A program made the position numbers and the translations under genes. The notes under the pieces are model-generated. The model did no database searches, was not told where the DNA came from, and saw only the letters and a list, made by a program, of their open reading frames with translations. Positions 49,155-59,140 of a stretch of 64,000 nucleotides of DNA are shown here, one piece after another; position 1 is the first letter of the stretch; each line of letters starts with the position of its first letter. Origin of the DNA: Ascidiaceihabitans sp029251465 (GTDB taxonomy: Bacteria > Pseudomonadota > Alphaproteobacteria > Rhodobacterales > Rhodobacteraceae). The stretch lies in contig NZ_CP170633.1 in assembly GCF_042932805.1 (NCBI RefSeq), positions 1,922,001 through 1,986,000 on the forward strand. The letters run 5' to 3'.

Positions 49155-50975
49155 ATGTTCCAACTGCCCTTTCCCGTCCATGATGCCAACGCGAACACCA
49201 AAGGCGAGCCCTTGGGCAACCTGCCGGAATGGAATTTGGATGACCTTTACACGGGTGAAAATGCGCCTGAGCTAAAGCGGGATTCAGATTGGCTCGAAGA
49301 GGCCTGCGCGTCTTTTGCCCGTGATTACGAAGGCAAATTGGTGACATTGGACAGCGACGGTCTGCTGGATTGTGTTCTGCGCAACGAAAAGATCAATCAG
49401 GTTGCCGGGCGCATCATGTCCTACGCCGGCCTGCGCTATTACCAGATGACAACGGATGCGGGTCGCGCCAAATTCATGTCCGATTCCCAGGAAAAAATCA
49501 CCAATTACACAACGCCGCTGGTATTTTTCACGTTAGAGCTCAACCGCTTGGACGACACCCACATGGAAGGGCTGCTGGCCGCCAACGCCAAACTCGCCCG
49601 CTACAAACCGGTGTTTGATCGCATTCGCGCGATGAAAAAATACCAGTTGTCCGACGAGCTAGAGAAATTCATGCACGATCTGGGCGTTGTTGGCGATGCG
49701 TGGGAACGGCTGTTTGATGAAACCATCGCCGGCTTGGAATTTGAAATCGACGGCGAACAGCTGAACATCGAAGGCACGCTGAACTTCCTGACAGATCCGG
49801 ACCGCGCCAAACGCGAGGCGGCAGCCCGCGAGTTGGCGGATGTTTTTGGCAGCAATATCAAAACCTTCGCCCGAGTCCACAACACCCAAGCTAAAGAAAA
49901 AGAGATCATTGATCGCTGGCGTGGCATGGAAACGCCGCAAACCGGTCGCCACTTGTCAAACGACGTAGAACCCGAAGTGGTGCAGGCCCTGCGCGATGCC
50001 GTTGTTGCCGCCTACCCCAAGCTAAGCCACCGATATTACGAACTAAAACGCAAATGGCTTGGCCTTGACGTGATGCAGGTCTGGGACCGCAACGCGCCCC
50101 TGCCAATGGAAGATCCGACAATCGTAAACTGGGATCAGGCCGAAAAAACCGTGATGGATGCCTACACCGCGTTTGATCCGCGCATGGGCGAAATTGCCAA
50201 GCCGTTCTTTAGCGACGGCTGGATTGATGCTGGCGTGAAACCAGGCAAAGCACCGGGCGCATTTGCGCATCCGACAGTCACCGATGTGCACCCCTATGTG
50301 ATGCTGAACTACCTTGGAAAACCGCGTGATGTCATGACTTTGGCCCACGAATTAGGCCACGGTGTGCATCAGGTTCTGGCCGCCGGACAAGGCGAAATGC
50401 TGTCCTCAACCCCGCTGACTTTGGCCGAAACAGCATCTGTGTTTGGCGAAATGCTGACCTTCCGCAAGATGCTGGATGGGGCCGAAACCAAAGCCCAGCG
50501 CAAGATCATGCTGGCGGGCAAAGTCGAGGACATGATCAACACCGTGGTGCGCCAAATTGCATTCTATGATTTTGAGTGCAAACTGCATGCCGCGCGCGCC
50601 GGAGGCGAGTTAACCCCCGAGAATGTCAATGAAATCTGGATGAGTGTTCAGGGCGAAAGCCTAGGCCCAGCCTTTGAATTCATGGACGGCTACGAGACAT
50701 TCTGGGCCTACATTCCGCACTTCGTCCACTCGCCATTTTACGTCTATGCCTACGCGTTTGGCGACGGTTTGGTGAACGCGCTTTACGCCGTCTACGCCGA
50801 AGGCGACGAGGGTTTTGAGGACAAGTATTTCGATATGCTGAAGGCCGGCGGATCCAAGCACCACAAAGAACTTTTGGCCCCTTTTGGTCTTGACGCCTCG
50901 GACCCGAAATTCTGGGACAAAGGGCTGTCGATGATCTCAGGCTTCATTGATGAATTGGAAGCCATGGAGGAATGA
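49155..50975 (+). CDS. pepF: oligoendopeptidase F (M3 family)
   Basis: A 606-residue zinc metallopeptidase cutting short peptides in the cytoplasm. The zinc site HELGHG has its first His at 398, and the third ligand Glu lies in LAETASVFGEML. LGNLPEWNLDDLYTG at the N-terminus and FVHSPFYVYAYAFGDGLVNA, split here, near the C-terminus are family marks. The stop overlaps the following GNAT start in ATGA. Confidence 0.95.
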   Translation: MFQLPFPVHDANANTKGEPLGNLPEWNLDDLYTGENAPELKRDSDWLEEACASFARDYEGKLVTLDSDGLLDCVLRNEKINQVAGRIMSYAGLRYYQMTTDAGRAKFMSDSQEKITNYTTPLVFFTLELNRLDDTHMEGLLAANAKLARYKPVFDRIRAMKKYQLSDELEKFMHDLGVVGDAWERLFDETIAGLEFEIDGEQLNIEGTLNFLTDPDRAKREAAARELADVFGSNIKTFARVHNTQAKEKEIIDRWRGMETPQTGRHLSNDVEPEVVQALRDAVVAAYPKLSHRYYELKRKWLGLDVMQVWDRNAPLPMEDPTIVNWDQAEKTVMDAYTAFDPRMGEIAKPFFSDGWIDAGVKPGKAPGAFAHPTVTDVHPYVMLNYLGKPRDVMTLAHELGHGVHQVLAAGQGEMLSSTPLTLAETASVFGEMLTFRKMLDGAETKAQRKIMLAGKVEDMINTVVRQIAFYDFECKLHAARAGGELTPENVNEIWMSVQGESLGPAFEFMDGYETFWAYIPHFVHSPFYVYAYAFGDGLVNALYAVYAEGDEGFEDKYFDMLKAGGSKHHKELLAPFGLDASDPKFWDKGLSMISGFIDELEAMEE

Positions 50976-51448
50976 GCGTAACGCTTGCCCCTCTTGCACG
51001 CACCGATTTGCCACGCGTCGCCCATCTGCGCGTGGCCCCCGACCAAATCCGGTTTTCCGGCACAGTGGCCGAGGCATTTGAGACCAATGAAGCAGATGTG
51101 GATTTCCACGCGATCGAGATAAATGGCACGGCAGTCGGTTTCTTCAAAATCGACAGAAGTTTTCCAGATCGCTATCCGTTTGCATCCAAAGGCGACCTTG
51201 GTCTGCGGGCGTTTCTGATAGATTTGGGACACCAGGGCAAAGGGTTCGGCGCACAGGCCTGTCGCGCGTTACCGACCTATTTGCGTGAGCACTACCGCGA
51301 TGCAAAATCGGTGTTTCTGACGGTCAATGTCATCAACCTGGCCGCCGTACGCGCCTACGCCAAGGGTGGGTTTTCAGATACGGGTGAAATCTGGCCGCAC
51401 GGCAATGCCGGACCACAGCATGTCCTGCGCCTTGGCCTCGTCACATAA
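50972..51448 (+). CDS. GNAT-family N-acetyltransferase
   Basis: A 158-residue acetyltransferase. The acetyl-CoA loop is LGHQGKGFGAQACRAL-like (IDLGHQGKGFGAQACRALPT, about 86-105), followed by VFLTVNVINLAAVRAYAKGG and FSDTGEIW, the typical closing motif. The acceptor is unknown. It is translationally coupled to pepF, so modification of a peptide or amino acid is conceivable, but this is context only. Confidence 0.88.
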   Translation: MSVTLAPLARTDLPRVAHLRVAPDQIRFSGTVAEAFETNEADVDFHAIEINGTAVGFFKIDRSFPDRYPFASKGDLGLRAFLIDLGHQGKGFGAQACRALPTYLREHYRDAKSVFLTVNVINLAAVRAYAKGGFSDTGEIWPHGNAGPQHVLRLGLVT

Positions 51449-51449
51449 T

Positions 51450-51719
51450 TCACTTCAGCTGACTGTCTTTGGATCCACGCCGGTTGATGCCACCGCGCGC
51501 CTGTTGCACACTGTCGCGGTCCTGGGCGCATTCAATACAAATCTTGACGCCGGGGATCGCGATGCGACGCGCCTCTGGGATCGGTTCCTCGCATTCAGCG
51601 CAATGGGTTAAACTATCACCGACGGGCACTTTGCGTGCCTTCAATCGGGCCAATTCATCGCTGATTGACGCCTCGATTTGTTCCGAAACCGCGCCATCAC
51701 GCGCCCATCCACCGGCCAT
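51450..51719 (-). CDS. DksA/TraR-type zinc finger protein
   Basis: An 89-residue protein whose middle has a C4 zinc finger, HCAECEEPIPEARRIAIPGV continuing to KICIECAQ (Cys-x2-Cys-x17-Cys-x2-Cys). It lacks the long coiled coil of full DksA, as in TraR and short phage-like homologues that bind the RNA polymerase secondary channel. The C-terminus is basic and polar. It converges with the GNAT gene, one base apart. A role in transcription control is likely from the family. Confidence 0.88.
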   Translation of the reverse strand: MAGGWARDGAVSEQIEASISDELARLKARKVPVGDSLTHCAECEEPIPEARRIAIPGVKICIECAQDRDSVQQARGGINRRGSKDSQLK

Positions 51720-51745
51720 GTCACCTCTCCCAAAGTCACGCGGGT

Positions 51746-51780
51746 AAGGTGCGCCTGTGGCGCACCCTTTGGCTTATTTT
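51746..51780. terminator. hairpin between ileS and the TraR-type gene
   Basis: Arms GGTGCGCC (51748-51755) and GGCGCACC (51759-51766) enclose TGT, flanked by AA and CTTT. It follows the ileS stop (51774) by only a few bases on the minus strand, overlapping the gene end. It belongs to the same hairpin family as those at 2863, 2896 and 37254. Confidence 0.6.
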
Positions 51781-54680
51781 AGCGCGTCAGCGCAGCGTCC
51801 GCAAATGCCGTCCGTTCCATGGGCACCGACGTCCGGCAGCACTTTCCAGCAGCGTTGGCATTTATCGCCTGCCGCCTTGTCAAAGACCACGGCAACGCCG
51901 TCCGTTTCGGGCAACGTAAACGCGCCGTCTGGGGCCGCGTCGCCTGACACAACAATCGAAGACGTGATGCAGATGTCGTCAAACGGCATCTCACCCAGCG
52001 CTGTGCGCAAAGCGTCATCCGCCACGTAAACCATTGGTCCTGCTTCCAAAGACGCGCCGATCACCTTGTTCGTGCGCTGCACTTCTAGGGCTGCAGTCAC
52101 GACGCGGCGGGCGGCGCGAATGCCAGCCCACTTAGCGGCCAAATCGTCGTTGCGCCACGCATCCGGTGTCTCTGGCATGTCGACCAAGTGGATCGAACTG
52201 CCCGCATCGCCAAACCGTTCCAGCCAGACTTCTTCCATCGTGAACACCAAAACCGGTGCCAACCACGTGGTCAAACGATGGAACAGAATGTCCAGAACTG
52301 TGCGTGCAGCCCGACGTTGCGCCGTGTCACCGTCGCAGTACAGCGCATCCTTGCGCACGTCGAAATAAAATGCGCTCAGATCAACCGTTGCAAAGGTGAA
52401 CACCGCCTGGAAAACGCCTTGGAAATCGAACGCAGCATAGCCATCGCGCACCACCTGATCCAGTTCGGACAAACGGTGCAAGACCCACTGCTCCAGCTCT
52501 GGCATGTCTGCGGCTTCTACCCGGTCCGCCTCGCTAAAGTCGTTCAGCGACCCCAGCATAAAGCGCAGCGTGTTGCGAAGACGGCGATAGCTGTCAGCCA
52601 CCCCTTTAAGGATTTCATCCCCGATGCGTTGATCCGCAGTATAGTCGGTTTGGGCCACCCAAAGGCGCAGGATGTCCGCGCCGTATTGCTGCACGATTTT
52701 CTCGGGCACGATGGTGTTGCCGATGGATTTGGACATCTTCAGGCCCTTGGCATCCAGCGTGAATCCGTGCGTTACGACGTTGCGGTACGGCGCGCGGCCC
52801 GTGGTGCCAACCGATTGCAACAGCGATGAATGGAACCAGCCGCGGTGTTGATCCGTGCCTTCCATGTAGACATCTGCGATACCATCCTCAGTGCCGTCTT
52901 CGCGGTCACGCAAAACAAAGGCGTGGGTTGATCCGGAATCAAACCAAACGTCCAAGATATCAAAGACTTGGTTGTAGGCTTCGGGATCAACGATGCCGCC
53001 AAGAAAGCGGTCTTTGGCCCCGTCTTCGTACCATGCATCTGCGCCTTCGACCTCGAATGCCTCGACGATCCGCGTGTTCACGGCCTCATTGCGCAACAAG
53101 AAATCCGCGTCCGTCGGCAATGCGCCAACCTTGGTAAAGCACGTCAGTGGCACACCCCATGCCCTTTGGCGTGACAGCACCCAATCGGGTCGTGCCTCCA
53201 TCATGGCATGCAGGCGGTTGCGCCCGGATTGCGGGGTCCATTTGACGTTGTCGATTTCGGTCAAGGCGCGTTCGCGGATGGTTAACCCGTGCGTGTCCTG
53301 GCCATCACCGACCGGTTTGTCCACGGCTGCGAACCACTGCGGTGTGTTGCGATAGATGATCGGAGCCTTAGAGCGCCACGAGTGTGGATAGCTGTGCTTG
53401 ATCTTGCCACGTGCGAGCAGTCCGCCAACTTCGACTAGCTTGTCGATCACGGCCTTGTTCGCGTCGCCCTCGCCGCCTTTGCGGTTCAGGATGTACTTGC
53501 CACCGAAGAACGGCAGATCCGCGCGGAACCCACCATCGTCCATGACGTTGTAGGTGATAACCTGTTGCAGCATGTTGAGGTCGCGATACAGTTCGTATTC
53601 TTCCATCCCGTGGGACGGCGCGCAGTGCACAAAGCCCGTGCCTTCGGTGTCGGTCACGAACTCAGCGGCGCGGAAATCGCGGATGTCATCCCATTCGCCG
53701 TTTGATCCTTCGGCCCCGAACAACGGGTGCTTAAGGCCAATTTTCTCAAGCTGTTCGTTGGTCACGTCGCACACGCGGGTGTACATCGTGTCGTCCAAAC
53801 GCGCACGGCCCAAAACGTCGCCAGCCAATGCATCTGCCAACAAGAACCGCTCACCAACGTCGGCCCAGCATTCGTCAGGGCGCGCTGTGACTTCGTACAA
53901 GCCGTAGGAAATATCCTTGCCGTACACGACCGCTTTGTTGGACGGCATGGTCCAAGGCGTAGTCGTCCAGATCACAACTTTGGCGCTGTCCAGTGTGGCG
54001 TCACCTGTGCCGGTGACTTGGAACTTCACCCAAACGGTAAAGCTTTCCTTGTCGTGGTATTCGACCTCGGCCTCGGCCAATGCGGTTTGTTCAACCGGCG
54101 ACCACATCACTGGTTTCGATCCTTGATACAGCGTGCCGGTCATCAGGAACTTCTGGAATTCCTCCGCGATCACGCGCTCGGCGTGGAAGTTCATCGTCAG
54201 GTACGGGTTGTCCCAATTGCCGGTGATGCCGAGACGTTTGAATTCGTCGCGTTGGATATCGACCCAACCGGCTGCAAACTTGCGACATTCGGCGCGAAAT
54301 TCGTTGATCGGCACCGCGTCCTTGTTCTTGCCCTTTTTGCGATATTGCTCTTCGATTTTCCATTCGATCGGCAGGCCGTGGCAATCCCACCCGGGGATGT
54401 AGCGCGCGTCAAAACCCATCATTTGATGGGAACGCACGATCATGTCTTTGATGGTTTTGTTCAGCGCGTGACCGATGTGCAGATGGCCGTTGGCATAGGG
54501 CGGACCGTCATGCAGCGTAAAGGGCGTGCGGCCAGTTTTTTCGCGCAGGCGGTCGTAAACACCAATGTCTTCCCAGCGGGCCAGCCATTCGGGTTCGCGT
54601 TTTGGCAGTCCTGCGCGCATCGGAAAATCGGTTTTGGGCAGGTTCAGCGTGTGTTTGTATTCAGGGGTGTCGGCGCACAT
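51774..54680 (-). CDS. ileS: isoleucine--tRNA ligase
   Basis: A 968-residue class I synthetase. The HIGH motif is at 68-71 (YANGHLHIGHALN), the KMSKS loop near residue 648 (GLKMSKSIGNT), and the editing domain lies between about 200 and 400. The C-terminal zinc module KCQRCWKVLPDVG ... GICGRCADAL marks it as the eubacterial type. The ATG at 54680 is used, with AAAGGA 8 bases before it; a TTG seven codons upstream gives a poor match. It is not linked to lspA here. Confidence 0.97.
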   Translation of the reverse strand: MCADTPEYKHTLNLPKTDFPMRAGLPKREPEWLARWEDIGVYDRLREKTGRTPFTLHDGPPYANGHLHIGHALNKTIKDMIVRSHQMMGFDARYIPGWDCHGLPIEWKIEEQYRKKGKNKDAVPINEFRAECRKFAAGWVDIQRDEFKRLGITGNWDNPYLTMNFHAERVIAEEFQKFLMTGTLYQGSKPVMWSPVEQTALAEAEVEYHDKESFTVWVKFQVTGTGDATLDSAKVVIWTTTPWTMPSNKAVVYGKDISYGLYEVTARPDECWADVGERFLLADALAGDVLGRARLDDTMYTRVCDVTNEQLEKIGLKHPLFGAEGSNGEWDDIRDFRAAEFVTDTEGTGFVHCAPSHGMEEYELYRDLNMLQQVITYNVMDDGGFRADLPFFGGKYILNRKGGEGDANKAVIDKLVEVGGLLARGKIKHSYPHSWRSKAPIIYRNTPQWFAAVDKPVGDGQDTHGLTIRERALTEIDNVKWTPQSGRNRLHAMMEARPDWVLSRQRAWGVPLTCFTKVGALPTDADFLLRNEAVNTRIVEAFEVEGADAWYEDGAKDRFLGGIVDPEAYNQVFDILDVWFDSGSTHAFVLRDREDGTEDGIADVYMEGTDQHRGWFHSSLLQSVGTTGRAPYRNVVTHGFTLDAKGLKMSKSIGNTIVPEKIVQQYGADILRLWVAQTDYTADQRIGDEILKGVADSYRRLRNTLRFMLGSLNDFSEADRVEAADMPELEQWVLHRLSELDQVVRDGYAAFDFQGVFQAVFTFATVDLSAFYFDVRKDALYCDGDTAQRRAARTVLDILFHRLTTWLAPVLVFTMEEVWLERFGDAGSSIHLVDMPETPDAWRNDDLAAKWAGIRAARRVVTAALEVQRTNKVIGASLEAGPMVYVADDALRTALGEMPFDDICITSSIVVSGDAAPDGAFTLPETDGVAVVFDKAAGDKCQRCWKVLPDVGAHGTDGICGRCADALK

Positions 54681-54876
54681 GGGGGGCGTCCTTTGGATCA
54701 AATCTGGGGGAATGGTTCAGGGGTCGCAGCGCATGGCTCAAACACCTCGGGCCCGGCGTCTCAAATGTTCAGAGCGCCGGGGATATAATTCGAATAGTGA
54801 TCAGGTGACCAAACATGAGTGCCTTATAGGCAAGCCCGCTATGGCTCACAAGGCCCCAGCGTGGCCCGCCCTATAA

Positions 54877-57597
54877 TCACGCGTCGTTTTTGTTGGTGTC
54901 TTGCACTTGCGCCCAACGGTTTAGCCACGCAAGGCCCGCCAAGGACAGCCCCAACACCAGCAGTGAGAAGACGCGCGTCAGCCCCTCAAGTCCTGAAATA
55001 TCGATCAGGAACACCTTGGCCACGGCAAGGCCAATCACGGCCAGACCCGCCTTGCGCATCACCGATGATTTGCGGGCAAGTGATTGATAAAACAGCCCCG
55101 CCCCCGCGATCAAAAGCGCGATAGTGTAGCTGTAAAGCTCAGGCTGCGACATGCCACGATCCAGCGGCATCGCTCCGGCGCCCTGCCAGAAATGGCGGAT
55201 CACGCTGAATATCCACAGGATGGTTAAGCCACCGGCCAGCCCCTTCATCGCCAAGGACAAAAGTCGTGGCAGGGTTTGCAAACGCCAGACCCCAATGGCC
55301 AGCACCACAGCCGGCAACAGCAATGAAACCGCAAGTGTGTTGAACACGGGTGCCCCTGCGACCTTGCCAAAGTAGCTCGATAACAGGGGCGAGAACACGA
55401 TGACGCCCAGCGCCAAGGCCCCAAGGCCAATCAGCCCGAACACAGCCCCCAAAACAACGCGCACCATCCACATCAGACGGTGGCCTTGAATATCCAGACG
55501 CTGCACTTGGGCCAGCGCCAATCCCAACCAGATCGCCGCGTAAATGCCCATCGCCCAATGCGAAAGCGTGCCCTGCTCGCCCAGCGCAGCATCCAGATAG
55601 CGGAACAAAAGAATGCTGATCAAAATGCCGCCCGCCGACCATGCCGCACTGTCCAGCATGATCCGCGCGGTGATGCGGTTGTTGCGTGGCAGGATGAACA
55701 GCGCCGCAACAAAGGTCGCAACTGCGCCGCCGTGGGACAACAACAATTCCCACAGTGCGGTATCGAACGCCCAGTCCAATCCGGGGTCCGCGACCAAACG
55801 GTAGCCGATGGTGACCACGCCCGCCGCGATAAAATACGACATCGCTGGCAGGTTGAATTTGCGATCCAAGGCCGCTGCGACCACGACCGTGACAGCCAAC
55901 GCCGCTGTCAGTGCCGCCGCGCTAAAGATCATCACCAGCGCAAAACTGATGCACGACAAAGCCGACAACACGAACAACGACATGCGCAGGCGCTTTTCGG
56001 GGCTGTCCTTGCGAGCAAACCGTTCGGCCCAAAACACCATCATCGCGGCAAGGGCAGCGCCGTGCAGCGCCCATGGATAGGCTCCGATGACGGTGGATGG
56101 TTTCCACGTGACTTCGACGATAATCGCAAGCGCCGGTGCTGTCAGGGCCGCTGCCGCTGCCCAGCCTACCCCGAAAATTCCCGGTTTTTGCGCCCGCCAC
56201 GCGGCCAAGCAACTGACCGCAGCACCCAGCACCACAAGGGTCGTGACCGTCCACGGAAACGGGGACTCAGGCGCGGCAAATTTATAAGACAGGAATTTCG
56301 AATAGGCGTCGCCCCGGTTCAGAGCATGCCATGCCACCATTGCGATCAACGCCAAAATCGGCGCGATTGCCTGATCTTGCAACGCCTGTGCGCGCACGGA
56401 CCAACACAACAGCGCGCTGGCCAACAGGGTTGCACAGATCACCGCGATCCAGAATTCGGCTTGGCCATTTGCTGTCACATACACCAAACCAAGCGATGCA
56501 GCCGCCACAGTACCTGCGGCCAACAACGTCGGAAACTGAGGGCGTTCTTCGGCTTTGAAATGCCCTATCGCAAACGATACCAGAGCCGCGCCGCCGTGAT
56601 CCGGCCACACAGAACGCGCAGGAATGGTCACCGCCAAGATCGCCAAAACCGTGACGTATAGCGCAAATGCCCCTTGCACATTGTGACCAGAAACCATCAG
56701 CACAAAGCCCATCACAAAACCCAAAACCAACGCCAACACAGACACCCACGCCCAGCGCCGCAGCGTGTCCATACCCAAACCGGCGGCCGCAACGATGGCA
56801 AAATAGCCGAACAACGGCGTCGGATCAGAATTCGATCCGCCCAAAACCATCGGCGCGCCAAACGCACCGATCAGGCCAACAGCAGCGAGCAGTGGGCCGT
56901 AAAACCAGCCTAAAATCAACGCGATCAGCGCCACAGCTATCATGCCGACAAGGGCCGCTTCGGGGCTGATCAGGCCGTACAGCATCTCGGCGGACAGGAC
57001 GCTGCCGAACAGCGACACGATGCCTGCCCCCGCAAAAACGGACGGCAAATATTCAGTTGTGCTGTCACGCGCCTCGCCAAATCTGCGGCGAATGTATTCG
57101 CCCGCACCAATCAACGCGGCCCCGAAGGCAAGCGCACACAACACCCGCGCTGTTGGCGGCAACAACCCGTTTTCCATCCCGTATTGCACAAGAAACAGCC
57201 CAGCCAAAGCCAAGGACAACGCCGACACCGCGTAAAACCAATTCATCTGCAACCATGCAAACAAGCGTTCTGCCGTGTTTGGCTCTCGGGGCTGTGGCGG
57301 TGTGGCGGCCACGGTTGGCTCTGCCGGTTTGACGATACGCATAGGTTCTGGGCGCACAGATTCCGTGCGCTCGGGTTCCGGCAGGGTTTGCGCCTTGGTT
57401 GTCTGTTTTGGAACAGGCTTTGCCGTGGTTTTTTGCGTGTCTTGCGCCGTGTCATTGTCTGGTTTTCCCAGACGCTTGACGGCGGTTTCAAGCTGCGCCA
57501 GCTTGGATTTCAGCGTTGAATTGCTGACCAAAAGATAGATGACTGCCACCGGAAGGCCGATGACCCAAAGGCCCGCCAACACACCCAATCCAACCAC
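54877..57597 (-). CDS. DUF2339 multi-pass membrane protein
   Basis: A 906-residue protein. After a first helix (about 3-27) and a short coiled-coil/polar region rich in Lys, Pro and Thr (about 30-105) come roughly 25 further membrane helices, with NTAERLFAWLQMNWFYAVSA opening the hydrophobic part. This layout matches DUF2339 proteins, which have no known biochemical activity. It is separated from ileS by a 196-base gap that shows no gene and from the next gene by 80 bases. Confidence 0.85.
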   Translation of the reverse strand: MVGLGVLAGLWVIGLPVAVIYLLVSNSTLKSKLAQLETAVKRLGKPDNDTAQDTQKTTAKPVPKQTTKAQTLPEPERTESVRPEPMRIVKPAEPTVAATPPQPREPNTAERLFAWLQMNWFYAVSALSLALAGLFLVQYGMENGLLPPTARVLCALAFGAALIGAGEYIRRRFGEARDSTTEYLPSVFAGAGIVSLFGSVLSAEMLYGLISPEAALVGMIAVALIALILGWFYGPLLAAVGLIGAFGAPMVLGGSNSDPTPLFGYFAIVAAAGLGMDTLRRWAWVSVLALVLGFVMGFVLMVSGHNVQGAFALYVTVLAILAVTIPARSVWPDHGGAALVSFAIGHFKAEERPQFPTLLAAGTVAAASLGLVYVTANGQAEFWIAVICATLLASALLCWSVRAQALQDQAIAPILALIAMVAWHALNRGDAYSKFLSYKFAAPESPFPWTVTTLVVLGAAVSCLAAWRAQKPGIFGVGWAAAAALTAPALAIIVEVTWKPSTVIGAYPWALHGAALAAMMVFWAERFARKDSPEKRLRMSLFVLSALSCISFALVMIFSAAALTAALAVTVVVAAALDRKFNLPAMSYFIAAGVVTIGYRLVADPGLDWAFDTALWELLLSHGGAVATFVAALFILPRNNRITARIMLDSAAWSAGGILISILLFRYLDAALGEQGTLSHWAMGIYAAIWLGLALAQVQRLDIQGHRLMWMVRVVLGAVFGLIGLGALALGVIVFSPLLSSYFGKVAGAPVFNTLAVSLLLPAVVLAIGVWRLQTLPRLLSLAMKGLAGGLTILWIFSVIRHFWQGAGAMPLDRGMSQPELYSYTIALLIAGAGLFYQSLARKSSVMRKAGLAVIGLAVAKVFLIDISGLEGLTRVFSLLVLGLSLAGLAWLNRWAQVQDTNKNDA

Positions 57598-57677
57598 AGC
57601 TGTCCCCTTTTGCTCAGAACGTTACGCTCAATTTAACCAATTGCGCGCAGACACAACAGTGCGGAAAACCTGACCGT

Positions 57678-58700
57678 TCAGGTCTTGTTTTGGAACAATC
57701 CGACAAGCGCGCGTTTGACGATGCCGCTGGAACGCGGAGGTTTAGTGGCATGAAACGGCAACGGGCGGCACACTTCGATTGCGGCGACACCAACGCGGGC
57801 CGTCAGCGCACCATTCACGACGCCCTCGCCAAAGCGGCGCGACAATTTCCCGAGGATCGATCCACCGAGGATCGGCTCTAGCATGTCATCACCAACGGCC
57901 ACAGCGCCCGTCGCGACAAGGTGGGTCAACACTGCACGGGTCAGCCGCCAGCTGCCCCACAACCCCGATCGCCCACCATAGATTTCGGCAATCCGCCGGA
58001 TCATCCGCAAGTTGGATGTGAGGGCCGCGGCCACATCCGCCAAAGCCAATGGCACCAGCGCTGTAACTGTCGCGACCTGACGTGCTGCGGCCTCGACCTC
58101 GCGTTGGGCGGCCTTGTCCATCGGGCCCAGAATTTCGGTTTCAGCCAAGGACAGCAAGCCGGTGCCGTCCAATTGATCCCCCGCAAGATCGGCAAATCGA
58201 TCGCGTCCCCAGCGGGTGTCTTCGCGCCCTTTGTAAAGGCGAACCAGGCGATCCGTCACGGCGCGCGCAGCAGTCAAGTCATTGCTTTCGTGGGACTCTG
58301 CTGCGGAATGGCGCAACCCATCTATGCGCGACAACCGGCTAAGGGCGGCAAGTTCACGCAGCGCCATCAACAGCAACATGACGATGAAAACGACCATCAA
58401 GCCGGTGACGAGCAGCCCCAACACGGGCAACCGGGCGATCAAACCGTTGGCGAAATCCCACGCAGCGACGGATATCACCGCCCCCAACAAGGCAATGGTC
58501 ACCGCCCAAAACAGGCGCGCCACAAACGACGGTTTACGCGCGACAACGCGGGCAGCAATCTGCATCGCGCTGTTTTGCTCTTGCGCCAAAATAGAACCTT
58601 CAAGGGCAATTTCCGGCACAGGCGGGGCCACGTTCACGTCCGTTTTTGCGCCACGATCTGTGTCCGCGTCGAGTTCGATCAAAACCGGTCCCTTGGCCAT
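57678..58700 (-). CDS. ycjF: YcjF/TIGR01620 family membrane protein (DUF697)
   Basis: A 340-residue inner-membrane protein with two helices (about 62-82 and 88-112: LFWAVTIALLGAVISVAAWD and LGLLVTGLMVVFIVMLLLMA) and a C-terminal DUF697 domain with helical repeats (VATVTALVPLALADVAAALT). It forms a cluster with ycjX and a GNAT gene, joined by ATGA overlaps at 58700 and 59140. The ycjX-ycjF pair is linked to stress or phage-shock functions in other proteobacteria, without known chemistry. Confidence 0.88.
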   Translation of the reverse strand: MAKGPVLIELDADTDRGAKTDVNVAPPVPEIALEGSILAQEQNSAMQIAARVVARKPSFVARLFWAVTIALLGAVISVAAWDFANGLIARLPVLGLLVTGLMVVFIVMLLLMALRELAALSRLSRIDGLRHSAAESHESNDLTAARAVTDRLVRLYKGREDTRWGRDRFADLAGDQLDGTGLLSLAETEILGPMDKAAQREVEAAARQVATVTALVPLALADVAAALTSNLRMIRRIAEIYGGRSGLWGSWRLTRAVLTHLVATGAVAVGDDMLEPILGGSILGKLSRRFGEGVVNGALTARVGVAAIEVCRPLPFHATKPPRSSGIVKRALVGLFQNKT

Positions 58701-59140
58701 CAGATATCCTTTCTGTGCCAGACGAGCTGAATGTCAGGCAATTTTTCGTCGTTGCCGGCCCCGTCGGTGCGCGACACTTCGCTAAATCCGTGGCGCTGAT
58801 AAAACCGTTGCGCGCCTGAATTGGCCTGAAATGTCCATAAATCCAGAGCGTTTACGCCGGTTTTAGCGTGTTCCAACAACGCCGTACCAACCCCGTGATC
58901 GCGGGCCGATTGGGAGACATAAAGCGAATTCAATTCACACTCGTCACGTGCGGCGAACCCGATAATCTGTTCGTTTTGCAGCGCGACTGTGACCCACCCG
59001 AGTTCGATCATGCGTGCGGCGTGGGCTAAATCTTCGGCTCTGGTGTGAACGCGCGGCATCCACGCGGTTGTGTCGATAAACTCGGACAAAATTGCGCCAA
59101 CAGCACCAGCGTCCATCGAATTGGCGGGCCGCAACGACAT
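58700..59140 (-). CDS. GNAT-family N-acetyltransferase between ycjX and ycjF
   Basis: A 146-residue GNAT starting MSLRPANSMDAGAVG. The acetyl-CoA site is VSQSARDHGVGTALLEHAKT (about 77-96), and the tail NSGAQRFYQRHGFSEVSRTD is the usual closing motif. I use the ATG at 59140, which overlaps the ycjX stop, rather than the longer ORF. It is inserted between two genes that are usually neighbours, so it belongs to that operon. The target is unknown. Confidence 0.87.
   Translation of the reverse strand: MSLRPANSMDAGAVGAILSEFIDTTAWMPRVHTRAEDLAHAARMIELGWVTVALQNEQIIGFAARDECELNSLYVSQSARDHGVGTALLEHAKTGVNALDLWTFQANSGAQRFYQRHGFSEVSRTDGAGNDEKLPDIQLVWHRKDI

Noticed and set aside
55480..56661. A 393-codon plus-strand ORF.
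   Set aside because: It is antisense to the DUF2339 gene; its Arg/Gln/His-rich composition is the mirror of a membrane protein.
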